64,000 nt of DNA from CAXXOK01 sp963674895 (lineage in GTDB: Bacteria > Bacillota > Clostridia > Christensenellales > Aristaeellaceae), in contig CAXXCY010000002.1 in the NCBI GenBank assembly GCA_963674895.2, forward strand, positions 496,001 to 560,000, given 5' to 3'. Below are positions 24,880 through 32,032 of the stretch, piece by piece; the first letter of the stretch is position 1; the number at the start of each line of letters is the position of its first letter. Under the pieces are notes generated by a model. The model had not been told where the DNA came from. It saw only the letters and a program-made list of their open reading frames with translations, and did not search any database. Both the position numbers and the translations under genes were made by a program.

Positions 24880-27084
24880 TCACACGGGGGGCTGCCCGGC
24901 GGGATTGAGCTGCTGGTGGTACACCAGATCGGCAAAAAGCCCGGGTTTGGCGATGAGCTCCTGATAGGTTCCCTCCTGCGCGACCGTGCCGTTCTCGATC
25001 AACAGAATTCTGTCGCATTGCTGGATGGTGGAAAGCCGGTGCGCGATCACGAGCCGTGTGCTTTGAAGCGAGTCCAGGGCCTTGGATATTTTGCTCTGTA
25101 CGATATTGTCCAGCGCGCTTGTCGCCTCGTCGAACATCATAATGCTGGGCTTGGGGGCAATGGCGCGCGCGATCATCAGCCGCTGCCGCTGGCCGCCGGA
25201 AATGCCGACGCTGCTTTCGGATAAAAGCGTGTTCATTCCCATTGGCAAAGAGCGGATTTCGTCGGCAATACCGGCGAGTTCGGCGGCTTCCCAGGCGTCG
25301 TCCAACGTCAGCCACGGCGCGGTGATCACGATATTGTCGTAGATCGTCCCGTTGAATATTTTGCCGTTTTGCAGCACCACGCCGATGCTCCGGCGCAGTT
25401 CCCTCAGGTCAAAGGTGCTGATGTTCCTGCCGTCGTAATAAATCCCGCCGGCCTGCGGCTTCTCAAAGCCCAGCAGAAGCCGGAATATGGTCGATTTTCC
25501 GCAGCCGGTTTTGCCCACAAGCGCCACGTATTCGCCGGGGCTTATTTTGAGCGACAGATCATTGAGGACCAGTGGCATGCGGTCGCTGTAACGAAACCGG
25601 ACGTTGTCCATTTCAATCGATCCGCTGATATGCTTGGAGGAGCTGGTGCATTTGTTTCCTTCGGGAATAGAGTCCAGAATGGGACCCGCGATTTTCATCA
25701 TGGGCTGGATTTTGGAGATGTCCGTCATGACGGTGGAAAGCGAAACAATCGCGCCGCTGACCAAAGCGTAGGACGCGTTGAACGCCATATAGTCCGCCAC
25801 CGGCACCTGCGCGCGGACCGCCGAATAATACAGCACGATGCTGCCGGCCATCGGCACAAGCACGGCAACCGCCGTGTTGAGCTTGAGCAGCAGCGGGGGA
25901 TTGAACCTTGCTTTCACGACTTTTGCATACGATAGCGCCCACTTCAGAAAAGCGCGCTTTTCTGCGCCTGCGAGCTTGATCTTCTGCAGCCCCGAGAGCA
26001 GCGAGAACACCTCTCCCGATGAATCGGCCTGCGCTTCCATGATTTTCCGGGAATTTTTAACGCCCAGGAACAAAGTCAGCATCGTGATCAAAAGCGTGGC
26101 TAGGATAACCGCCAGCGCGGGCAAAAGCAGCGCGGGCGCGTATTGGAAGATCTGGCCGAAATAAATGAGGGAGAACACTGCGGTAATCCCAATGGAGAGC
26201 AGCGCGTTGATCATGATTTGGCACAGGTTGTTGACGTTGTCGATGCGCGAGGAAAGATTGCCCGACGAATACTGCTTGAAGAAATCCACCGGCAGCATCA
26301 GCAAACGCGATACCATCGCGGCTGCTACCGCAACCCCGCTTCTGGTTTCCAGGCGGTTGAGCAGCAGCGCTTTACCGATTCCGATCATCGAGATGGAAAC
26401 CGTAACGCCCGCCAGCAAGACCGTCAGCATCACGAGCGCGTTGATATCGCTGCTTTTGGCTACGTTTGAAAAGAGGATTTTGTTGGCATAGGGGCCGGCC
26501 AGCCCGATGAGCGTCACCAGCAGTGTTGTGACCGCCAGGAAGAGCAGATCCAAGGCGGAAAACGACTGGAATATATACGCGCTGAGATCGCGAATGCGAA
26601 TTTTTTTGGCCGGCAGCGGTTTGCAAAACGCGGTCGCGTCCTTTTGGAGCAAAGCGGCTGTTTTTTTGGTCAGCCTGATCCTGCCGCCGGTCTTGGGGTC
26701 CCTGTAGATATATCCGTACAGGCCGTGGGGCAGCAGCGCGACGGGCGTTCCGTCGCCGAACTTGGCAAGCAGGGCGCCCGTAGCGTTTTTATACCACGCC
26801 CCGGCAAGCTCGACACTGCGCCGCATCATGCCGCTCTCGTTGAGTAAAAGCGTCATCGCTTGCTGCATGTCCTGCAGGTCGTCGGGCAGCTGTACGTTTT
26901 GAATATGATAATAGGCGAGGATATCGCCGATCACGCTGCGCAAATGCAACCGCTGGTTGGCCGTACAGGTTTCATCAAGCGGCTGCTTTTTTGCGACGCC
27001 CTGTGCCAGGCTGAAATACGCGCTTTGCATGGCGTCGTCATCCATCTCGATACGCTGTTTGATTTCTTCGTCAATCGTAGCCAT
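24880..27084 (-). CDS. NHLM-type RiPP exporter, ABC protein without peptidase domain
   Basis: This 734-aa fused permease-ATPase starts with about 165 residues of cytoplasmic domain (DEEIKQRIEMDDDAMQSAYFSLA), not a C39 peptidase. A six-helix exporter domain and an ATP-binding domain follow, with Walker A GKTGCGKST, signature ISGGQRQRL and Walker B IMMFDEATSALD. This layout matches the second ABC subunit of NHLM bacteriocin systems, which are linked to nitrile-hydratase/Nif11-leader peptides and usually work with the peptidase-bearing partner. That partner gene is directly upstream. The start at 27084 is ATG; an in-frame GTG two codons upstream is an alternative. Confidence 0.9.
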   Translation of the reverse strand: MATIDEEIKQRIEMDDDAMQSAYFSLAQGVAKKQPLDETCTANQRLHLRSVIGDILAYYHIQNVQLPDDLQDMQQAMTLLLNESGMMRRSVELAGAWYKNATGALLAKFGDGTPVALLPHGLYGYIYRDPKTGGRIRLTKKTAALLQKDATAFCKPLPAKKIRIRDLSAYIFQSFSALDLLFLAVTTLLVTLIGLAGPYANKILFSNVAKSSDINALVMLTVLLAGVTVSISMIGIGKALLLNRLETRSGVAVAAAMVSRLLMLPVDFFKQYSSGNLSSRIDNVNNLCQIMINALLSIGITAVFSLIYFGQIFQYAPALLLPALAVILATLLITMLTLFLGVKNSRKIMEAQADSSGEVFSLLSGLQKIKLAGAEKRAFLKWALSYAKVVKARFNPPLLLKLNTAVAVLVPMAGSIVLYYSAVRAQVPVADYMAFNASYALVSGAIVSLSTVMTDISKIQPMMKIAGPILDSIPEGNKCTSSSKHISGSIEMDNVRFRYSDRMPLVLNDLSLKISPGEYVALVGKTGCGKSTIFRLLLGFEKPQAGGIYYDGRNISTFDLRELRRSIGVVLQNGKIFNGTIYDNIVITAPWLTLDDAWEAAELAGIADEIRSLPMGMNTLLSESSVGISGGQRQRLMIARAIAPKPSIMMFDEATSALDNIVQSKISKALDSLQSTRLVIAHRLSTIQQCDRILLIENGTVAQEGTYQELIAKPGLFADLVYHQQLNPAGQPPV

Positions 27085-27101
27085 CTTCACATTCCCACAA
27101 A

Positions 27102-29261
27102 TTAATCGGTCGCTACAAGCTGCGCGTACAAGCCGTTCTTGTCCATCAGCTCGTCGTGCGTTCCGCGTTCCACAACCTTGCCCTTGTCCAGCACGATGAT
27201 TTCATCGCTGTCGCGGATGGTGGACAACCGGTGCGCAATGACAATCGAAGTCAGCTTGCGGTTTTTGATATTCCGGATGACCAGCGCTTCCGTGTTGGCG
27301 TCCAGCGCGCTGGTCGCCTCGTCCATGATCAGGATGTTCGGGTCCTGCGCAAGCACGCGCGCAATCTCCAGGCGCTGGCGCTCGCCTCCGGAAAAGTCGC
27401 TTCCGTGGTCCAGCAGCCTGTAATCATATCCGCCGTCGCGCTGCAAAATGACGTTGTGCACCAGCGCGTCGCGCGCGGCGTTCGTCACTCTGTCCTCCGG
27501 AATGGTATCGTCCCACAGCTTGATGTTTTGGGCAATCGTATCCTCGAAAAGAATAATATCCTGGTTGACGACGGCCATCGTGCCGGTCAGCGCTTCGTGG
27601 GGGATCTGCTCGATGGGAACGCTGCCGATGAGGATCTGGCCGCTCCACGGTTTATACAGCCCGGAAATCAGGTTGGCAAGCGTGGATTTGCCGCTGCCCG
27701 ACGGCCCGACGAATGCGACTGTTTTACCCACGTCCAATTGGAGATTGAAATTTTCAATCAGCGGCGGCGCGAGCCTGGAATAGCCGAACGTCACATCGCG
27801 CATTTCCACCGTTCCCTGCAGCCGTGTACAGCAAGCCGCATCCGTCTCGCCGGAGTCCGCGAATTTCACATCGGTTGGATATTCGAGCACATCGTTGATT
27901 CGCTCTATGTTGGTGCGCGTCTCCTGCAAACTCTGCCACATGCCGATCAGGGAGTTGACCGGAGACAGCAGGGAGCTCATGAAGCCCTGAAACGCGAGGA
28001 TCATACCCACGGTAAACTGCCCGTTCATCACCAGCATGACGCCCAGGCTCAGGATCGCCACGTTGACCAGCGCGGTGACCATGCCGGGCAGCGCGCCGAA
28101 ATATTGGTTCAGCCTGACCATTTTCACGGCCGCCGTGTTGACCGATGCCTGGTATCCGGCCCAATGCTCGAAATAGCCTTCCTCCGCGCCGGTGGCCTTG
28201 ATGGTTTCGATCATATCGATCCCGGCTGCCAGCGTTCCCCTGAGCCGGCCCGCGTCGCGCATTTGCACGCGCGTGATGTTCACGCGCTTTTTCGCGATGA
28301 TCTGCGAAAGAAACGCGTTGATGGCGATGCCCGAAACGCCCGCGGCCGTGAGCAGGAGGCTGTACCGCGCCATGATGATCAGATAAAACGCCACAAGCGC
28401 CGTGTTGATGAACGAGGGCGCCAGCTGGCCGATGAGCATCATCACAATGTCCGCGTTGGAGGATTGCCGCTTTTCGATGTCGCCGACCATGCGCTGTGAA
28501 AAAAACTCGATGGGCAGCCTGAGAACATGCCACATGAACGTGGCGCTGGAGGTTACCGCAAGCTTGAACGCGATTTTATAGTTGTTCACCAGCCGGATTG
28601 CCATCACAAGCGCCTGCATCGCCACAACGGCGCTCATCGCGCCGATAAACGGATACAGCCACTGCGGGCTGTAGCCAGGCAGGAGATTGTCTATGAAAAC
28701 GCGGGAGAATACCGGGTACACAATCCCCAGCAGCGCCGTCAGGATTCCGGTAAACATGACGAAAAGAAACGGAGCCGTGGTGCCCTGCAGGCGTGATTTA
28801 AGAAAATCAAGCACGATACGGCGGTTGCCTCCCGGCTGAAAACCGGCCGCCGGCTTGAAGCAAAGGCAAATCCCCGTAAAGGATTCGTCCAGCTCTTGCA
28901 TATCCACGGTAATCGAGCCTCGCGCGGGGTCGTTCAGGTACGCCTTGTTTCCCCGAAAGCCCTTGAGCACGACAAAATGATTGAAATTCCAAAACAGAAT
29001 GCAAGGGTAGTCAATCTTTTTCAGCTCGTCCAGCTCGCTGTACCGGTAAGCCTTTGCCTCCATGCCGTAGCCGCGCGCCGCGCGCAGGATATTGATCGCG
29101 TTGGAACCGTCGCGGGATACGCCGCAGTCCAGGCGCAGCTGCTCCAGCGGCACCCATTTTTTATAGTACGCCAGCACCATGCCCAATGCGGCAGCGCCGC
29201 ATTCCAGCGCTTCCATCTGCATGACAACCGGAACCTTTACATGCTTTTTCGGCAAGCGCAT
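27102..29261 (-). CDS. NHLM-type RiPP exporter with C39 leader peptidase
   Basis: This 719-aa peptidase-containing ABC transporter has an N-terminal C39 protease domain with catalytic Cys21 (LECGAAALGMVL), His95 (FNHFVVLKG) and Asp111 (NDPARG). A six-helix membrane domain and an ATPase follow, with GPSGSGKST, FSGGERQRL and ILIMDEATSALD. The peptidase cuts leaders after double glycine, matching the VAGG end of the Nif11 precursor in this cluster. It should process and export the modified peptide, probably as a heterodimer with the adjacent ABC protein. The gene starts seven bases after the small HlyD-like gene. All catalytic residues are intact. Confidence 0.93.
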   Translation of the reverse strand: MRLPKKHVKVPVVMQMEALECGAAALGMVLAYYKKWVPLEQLRLDCGVSRDGSNAINILRAARGYGMEAKAYRYSELDELKKIDYPCILFWNFNHFVVLKGFRGNKAYLNDPARGSITVDMQELDESFTGICLCFKPAAGFQPGGNRRIVLDFLKSRLQGTTAPFLFVMFTGILTALLGIVYPVFSRVFIDNLLPGYSPQWLYPFIGAMSAVVAMQALVMAIRLVNNYKIAFKLAVTSSATFMWHVLRLPIEFFSQRMVGDIEKRQSSNADIVMMLIGQLAPSFINTALVAFYLIIMARYSLLLTAAGVSGIAINAFLSQIIAKKRVNITRVQMRDAGRLRGTLAAGIDMIETIKATGAEEGYFEHWAGYQASVNTAAVKMVRLNQYFGALPGMVTALVNVAILSLGVMLVMNGQFTVGMILAFQGFMSSLLSPVNSLIGMWQSLQETRTNIERINDVLEYPTDVKFADSGETDAACCTRLQGTVEMRDVTFGYSRLAPPLIENFNLQLDVGKTVAFVGPSGSGKSTLANLISGLYKPWSGQILIGSVPIEQIPHEALTGTMAVVNQDIILFEDTIAQNIKLWDDTIPEDRVTNAARDALVHNVILQRDGGYDYRLLDHGSDFSGGERQRLEIARVLAQDPNILIMDEATSALDANTEALVIRNIKNRKLTSIVIAHRLSTIRDSDEIIVLDKGKVVERGTHDELMDKNGLYAQLVATD

Positions 29262-29268
29262 CTCTCCT

Positions 29269-29763
29269 TCAGTTCATCAGATAATCGATCGGCCGAATCG
29301 CCTCGGGTACGATCGTTACCTCGACCAGATCGCCCTGCTTTACACTCGGCGAACCGGCGAGGGAAACCTTGATGTTCCAATCCGATAATTCCATCATTTG
29401 CACGGTGTAATCATCCGGCAGGAGCGAAGCGGCCTCTTCCTTGGAAAGCGGGGTTTTCGCGATGGCTGCCACTGTCGTGTCGGCTCCGTCGGCGCTGGCG
29501 GCCATACCCGTATGGAGCATGGCTGCCTGCTGCTGCGTGAAAAAGGAGAAAACCTCGTTATCCTGCGCGATGAACGGCTTATTCAACGTAACCGGTATCG
29601 ACCCGAATATTCCCCACACAAAGGCGCTGATGATCAGCACCGCCAAGCCTATGGTTGTGATCCATACGCCCGGACCGATGACGTGGATATAGTCCTTCAG
29701 CCCCTCCGGAGAGGATACCTTCCGAACGCACTGTTTGCGGAATATATCGTTGGTTTCAGACAT
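29269..29763 (-). CDS. Miniature HlyD-like / NHLM secretion-associated membrane protein
   Basis: This 164-aa protein has a short cytoplasmic N-terminus, one transmembrane helix (about residues 32-56) and an extracytoplasmic tail ending DLVEVTIVPEAIRPIDYLMN. The head and tail resemble the ends of NHLM secretion (HlyD-like adaptor) proteins, but the middle part that carries the coiled-coil hairpin and lipoyl-like domain in full-length adaptors is missing. It is the first gene of the exporter operon. It may be a reduced adaptor suited to an envelope that does not need a long bridge, or another small exporter partner. The ATG at 29763 has GAGGTG upstream. Confidence 0.6.
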   Translation of the reverse strand: MSETNDIFRKQCVRKVSSPEGLKDYIHVIGPGVWITTIGLAVLIISAFVWGIFGSIPVTLNKPFIAQDNEVFSFFTQQQAAMLHTGMAASADGADTTVAAIAKTPLSKEEAASLLPDDYTVQMMELSDWNIKVSLAGSPSVKQGDLVEVTIVPEAIRPIDYLMN

Positions 29764-29881
29764 AAGCGCACACCTCATTCAGTTTCTGATTTCGGCGTCA
29801 TACCATTGGCCTTTGGCAAACGGCAGCGGTTTTTATTGCAGGAAACGGTATCCCGCCATGGCTAAGAGGTTTCTATAAGGT

Positions 29882-29909
29882 ATTATACGGCTTGACGTGC
29901 AAAATGCAA
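29882..29909 (-). promoter_or_regulatory. Promoter of the exporter operon
   Basis: Read on the minus strand, TTGCAT (29909-29904), a 16-base spacer and consensus TATAAT (29887-29882) give a promoter with a leader of about 110 bases before the HlyD-like gene. Confidence 0.65.
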
Positions 29910-29943
29910 GAACGGCAGCACGGACGAAAGTCTGATGAAAAGG

Positions 29944-29968
29944 AAGAGTGCAACGGCATTGCACTCTT
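29944..29968 (-). terminator. Terminator of the chagasin-like gene
   Basis: A perfect 10-bp stem AAGAGTGCAA / TTGCACTCTT with a five-base loop lies 42 bases past the stop of the gene ending at 30010, followed on the minus strand by CCTTTTC. It separates that gene from the exporter operon. Confidence 0.7.
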
Positions 29969-30009
29969 TCCCTGTTCTATAGCGCCGAATCGGCTGTGCG
30001 GTCGGAGCG

Positions 30010-30759
30010 TTATTCGGCCGGCGCCGTCACGTTCACGTCCGCGGCATAGTCGTTGTAATCGCCGCCGACGGCGGTTTGGGTCACATTGAGCTGGTCGTCA
30101 ACCGTATAGGAAACGGTCACGGTCGCGGCGGGCGCTGCGCCTGGTTCAAACGAACGGGCGTACTCGAATGTCACCGTGGCCTCTCCCGGGCCGCTTGCCC
30201 CGAAGATGAACGTCTGCACGCCGCCCGCGCCCACCAGGTTTTCCGGATTGGCGTCGGCCGTGAAGAAGTCGCTGCCTGGTGAGAGCACCCCTTCGGCGTC
30301 TATGGACGACGTCCACAGATACCCGGTGGTGGGATTGCCTGTGAGCTGCACGACCGCGTATTCGGGCATGTATTTCTCCGGCAATCCCGTAACGGATTTT
30401 AGCTGCGGGATCAGGTCCTCGCCCACGGCAAACGAATACGCGATCACCGGATCGGACGGATCGCTTTCCCAGCTATGGGCATAGGTAAAGGTAACGGTTG
30501 CTTCGCCCTGTCCGGCGCCGGAGATGACCCAGGTATGGTCGCTGCCCGCGCCGGGTATCGGATTGGCGGGTTCGGCGTAGCCCTGATCGTCCACGGCGAG
30601 GACCGAATCGTCGCTGTTGACATAGGCCCAGGTATACCCGGTGGTCGGATTTTCCCGAAACACGACGGCGAAGACGGACGCGCCGCCCGAGGCCAGCGCG
30701 GCAACGGCCGGCAGCGCGAACAGCGCAACGGCTAACAAAACGGATAACAGCTTTCTCAT
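30010..30759 (-). CDS. Secreted protein with two chagasin-like (I42) protease-inhibitor domains
   Basis: This 249-aa protein has a signal peptide (MRKLLSVLLAVALFALPAVAALA) and two tandem chagasin-family domains. Each has the inhibitory loop motif: NPTTGYTW at 37-44 and NPTTGYLW at 142-149. The accompanying loops GAGSDHTW and GAGGVQTF, and YAHSWE and YARSFE (in place of the usual RPW), are also visible. Chagasins block papain-like cysteine peptidases. The start at 30759 has AAGGAGAG seven bases upstream; a frame reaching 30945 runs through the leader and is rejected. A c-di-GMP riboswitch and terminator precede it. Target protease, own or foreign, is unknown. Confidence 0.88.
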   Translation of the reverse strand: MRKLLSVLLAVALFALPAVAALASGGASVFAVVFRENPTTGYTWAYVNSDDSVLAVDDQGYAEPANPIPGAGSDHTWVISGAGQGEATVTFTYAHSWESDPSDPVIAYSFAVGEDLIPQLKSVTGLPEKYMPEYAVVQLTGNPTTGYLWTSSIDAEGVLSPGSDFFTADANPENLVGAGGVQTFIFGASGPGEATVTFEYARSFEPGAAPAATVTVSYTVDDQLNVTQTAVGGDYNDYAADVNVTAPAE

Positions 30760-30879
30760 ACGATACTCTCCTTGTGTTTTTCTGTCCTGCGGAAATTCCG
30801 TCCGCCTGAATCGATGCGGTCCATCATGAGACCGGTTTTGCCTTGGGTTACATCCGATGCTCCTCCATTCTTTTTTGTA

Positions 30880-30920
30880 AAACAAAAGGGCAACGTTGTA
30901 CCGCATTAGCCAAGCTGCCC
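30880..30920 (-). terminator. Riboswitch-linked intrinsic terminator
   Basis: On the minus strand GGGCAGC (30920-30914) pairs with GTTGCCC (30894-30888), followed by TTTTGTTTT. It lies between the c-di-GMP aptamer and the chagasin-like gene, so it is the likely expression platform. Whether ligand promotes or prevents it cannot be told without folding. Confidence 0.7.
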
Positions 30921-30966
30921 GTACCGCAGTTGTGCATGCAAGCATGCTTCCGTGCTGTGTATGGAA

Positions 30967-31064
30967 TTGATCCGGCAGCTGGCTGTCCTAAACGCCTTTT
31001 GTGTTTGGGCGTCAGTAGACCCTATAGCTTTGCGACGCCTGCTTTCGCAGGGTTTGCCCCCTCA
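30967..31064 (-). promoter_or_regulatory. c-di-GMP-I (GEMM) riboswitch aptamer
   Basis: The minus strand shows the ordered GEMM-I hallmarks. GGCAAACC (just below 31057) is followed by a stem CTGC-GAAA-GCAG with the GAAA tetraloop. CGCAAAGC, AGGGTCTA and a variable stem follow, then TTTAGGACAGCC and CTGCCG as the closing strand. Length and order match the family. Downstream are a terminator and the gene for the double-chagasin protein, which is probably controlled by cyclic di-GMP. Confidence 0.88.
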
Positions 31065-31238
31065 AGTAAGGAATTATCTCAAGTTGACTATACAATGGCT
31101 CATTTTGATTGTCAAGGCGTTCGCCTATTCTGTTTCATGTGTGTTCAGGCGGTGTGCTAGGCACCTCTTTTCTGCAAACGTGGTTTGCGGAATCATATAA
31201 GCGCCCGCCGGCGATGCAATGTTTCCAGACCGGCTGAA
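31065..31238. other. Gap upstream of the riboswitch
   Basis: This holds the presumed promoter of the riboswitch transcript on the minus strand, but I could not identify convincing -35 and -10 boxes. No gene is visible. Confidence 0.3.
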
Positions 31239-31263
31239 CCCGGCGGGATTCGAACCCACGACC
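31239..31263 (-). repeat. tRNA 3'-end fragment, copy 1
   Basis: The reverse complement reads GGTCGTGGGTTCGAATCCCG then CCGGG: a T-arm plus part of the acceptor stem, without a tRNA body. The sequence upstream on the minus strand is unrelated AT-rich DNA, so this is a fragment, most likely an old attachment site. Confidence 0.7.
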
Positions 31264-31431
31264 ATATAATTCCAAGTATAAGACATTCTGTTAATTAATA
31301 CGACTTCTCGTTTTAATGATTATATTACTACTATGAATTTGAACTAGTGTCAGAAATAACATGTAAAGCATCCAGATCTTTCTCTGTGCACCTCGCTTTT
31401 GATATGCATCAGAGACGCTTTTCATCACCCG

Positions 31432-31453
31432 TTTTCACCCAATTTTCACCCAA
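31432..31453. repeat. Tandem 11-bp direct repeat
   Basis: TTTTCACCCAA occurs twice back to back within an AT-rich stretch between two tRNA fragments. Short direct repeats of this kind serve as arm-type integrase sites in many elements; here that role is a guess. Confidence 0.5.
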
Positions 31454-31494
31454 TACACTACGCCTGGATAATTATTTAATCATTCTGCACAAAA

Positions 31495-31529
31495 AAATCA
31501 GCGCATCGCATTACACTTTGCACTGATTT
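31495..31529 (-). terminator. Terminator behind tRNA fragment copy 2
   Basis: On the minus strand AAATCAG-TGC pairs with GCG-CTGATTT and is followed by a run of seven T. It directly follows the CCA end of tRNA fragment copy 2, as expected of a tRNA transcription unit. Confidence 0.7.
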
Positions 31530-31530
31530 C

Positions 31531-31550
31531 TGGTGAGCCCGGCGGGATTC
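31531..31550 (-). repeat. tRNA 3'-end fragment, copy 2
   Basis: The reverse complement GAATCCCGCCGGGCTCACCA is the last 20 bases of a tRNA including encoded CCA. Homology to copy 3 stops exactly at its T-loop, which suggests a recombination or truncation point. Confidence 0.75.
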
Positions 31551-31666
31551 ACCACCTGCTGCGCAGGCTACGGCGTGGTCGAAAACTCCCACGCCCACTG
31601 CGCTAAAAACGCCGACACAGCGGCGTTTTCATAACGCTCCGTGCCCTCTCGGGTTCGAATCCCGCC
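31541..31666. repeat. Structured inverted-repeat block bounded by tRNA T-arm sequence
   Basis: GGCGGGATTC (31541-31550) and GAATCCCGCC (31657-31666) are exact inverted repeats. Between them are a CCTGC-TGC-GCAGG hairpin (31555-31567) and AAAACGCCG-ACACAG-CGGCGTTTT (31606-31629). It is not a recognisable tRNA. It may be a small palindromic element or an inverted recombination product. Confidence 0.45.
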
Positions 31667-31679
31667 CTGGAAACGCACA

Positions 31680-31706
31680 AACAAACGAAGCACCCATCAG
31701 GGTGCT
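31680..31706 (-). terminator. Terminator behind tRNA fragment copy 3
   Basis: On the minus strand AGCACCC-TGAT-GGGTGCT is followed by TCGTTTGTTTG, nine bases after the CCA end of copy 3. It is a typical tRNA-gene terminator. Confidence 0.75.
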
Positions 31707-31715
31707 CCATTTGTT

Positions 31716-31760
31716 TGGTGAGCCCGGCGGGATTCGAACCCACGACCTTTTGATTCGTAG
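31716..31760 (-). repeat. 3' half of a tRNA-Arg(ACG)-like gene, copy 3 (attachment-site-like)
   Basis: The reverse complement runs from CTACGAATC (anticodon loop with ACG) through AAAAGGTCG, the T-arm GGGTTCGAATCCC and acceptor end to GGGCTCACCA: 45 bases of a tRNA 3' half. The 5' half that should follow at 31761-31800 is absent. Tyrosine integrases often leave such 3'-half copies at the far end of an inserted element. No intact tRNA is in the window. Confidence 0.75.
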
Positions 31761-32032
31761 TTGTACACAGGGGTTGTTGGCTCTTGTTGAGGTTTATCGG
31801 AAAGCCTTTTATTGTAACGATTGCACGTTATTATATTAACTAATCATAATGTCTGTTTTCGTTCATTATTGTATGTAGTAGTGTAATGAATAGTGCAACG
31901 AGAGTTTTATATTTGTGATACTTGGTACACCAATCGCCCGGCAACATGGTTCTTCCGTAGTTATCATCACACCTGCCTCTCGCTTTTTGGTATGATGTCC
32001 TGTTTTTGTATACAGGCAGACGTTTCTTAGTA
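31761..32032. other. AT-rich gap without a gene
   Basis: This lies between the tRNA-Arg fragment and the last gene of the long minus-strand operon. I see no convincing gene, terminator or repeat here; small frames in it read through the downstream end of the oxidoreductase gene. Confidence 0.4.

Noticed and set aside
24866..25315. 150-residue N-terminal extension of the B12-binding-like radical SAM protein
   Set aside because: It overlaps the ATPase end of the exporter gene and its translation is Arg/Ala-rich shadow sequence.
30848..30866. Start-stop ATGTAA preceded by GGAGG in the riboswitch leader
   Set aside because: It could be a minimal uORF, but the site occurs once and there is no comparative support.
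31570..31670. Possible tRNA-Ser or tRNA-Sec on the plus strand
   Set aside because: A T-arm-like GGGTTCGAATCCC is present, but no acceptor, D-arm or anticodon arm can be built around it.
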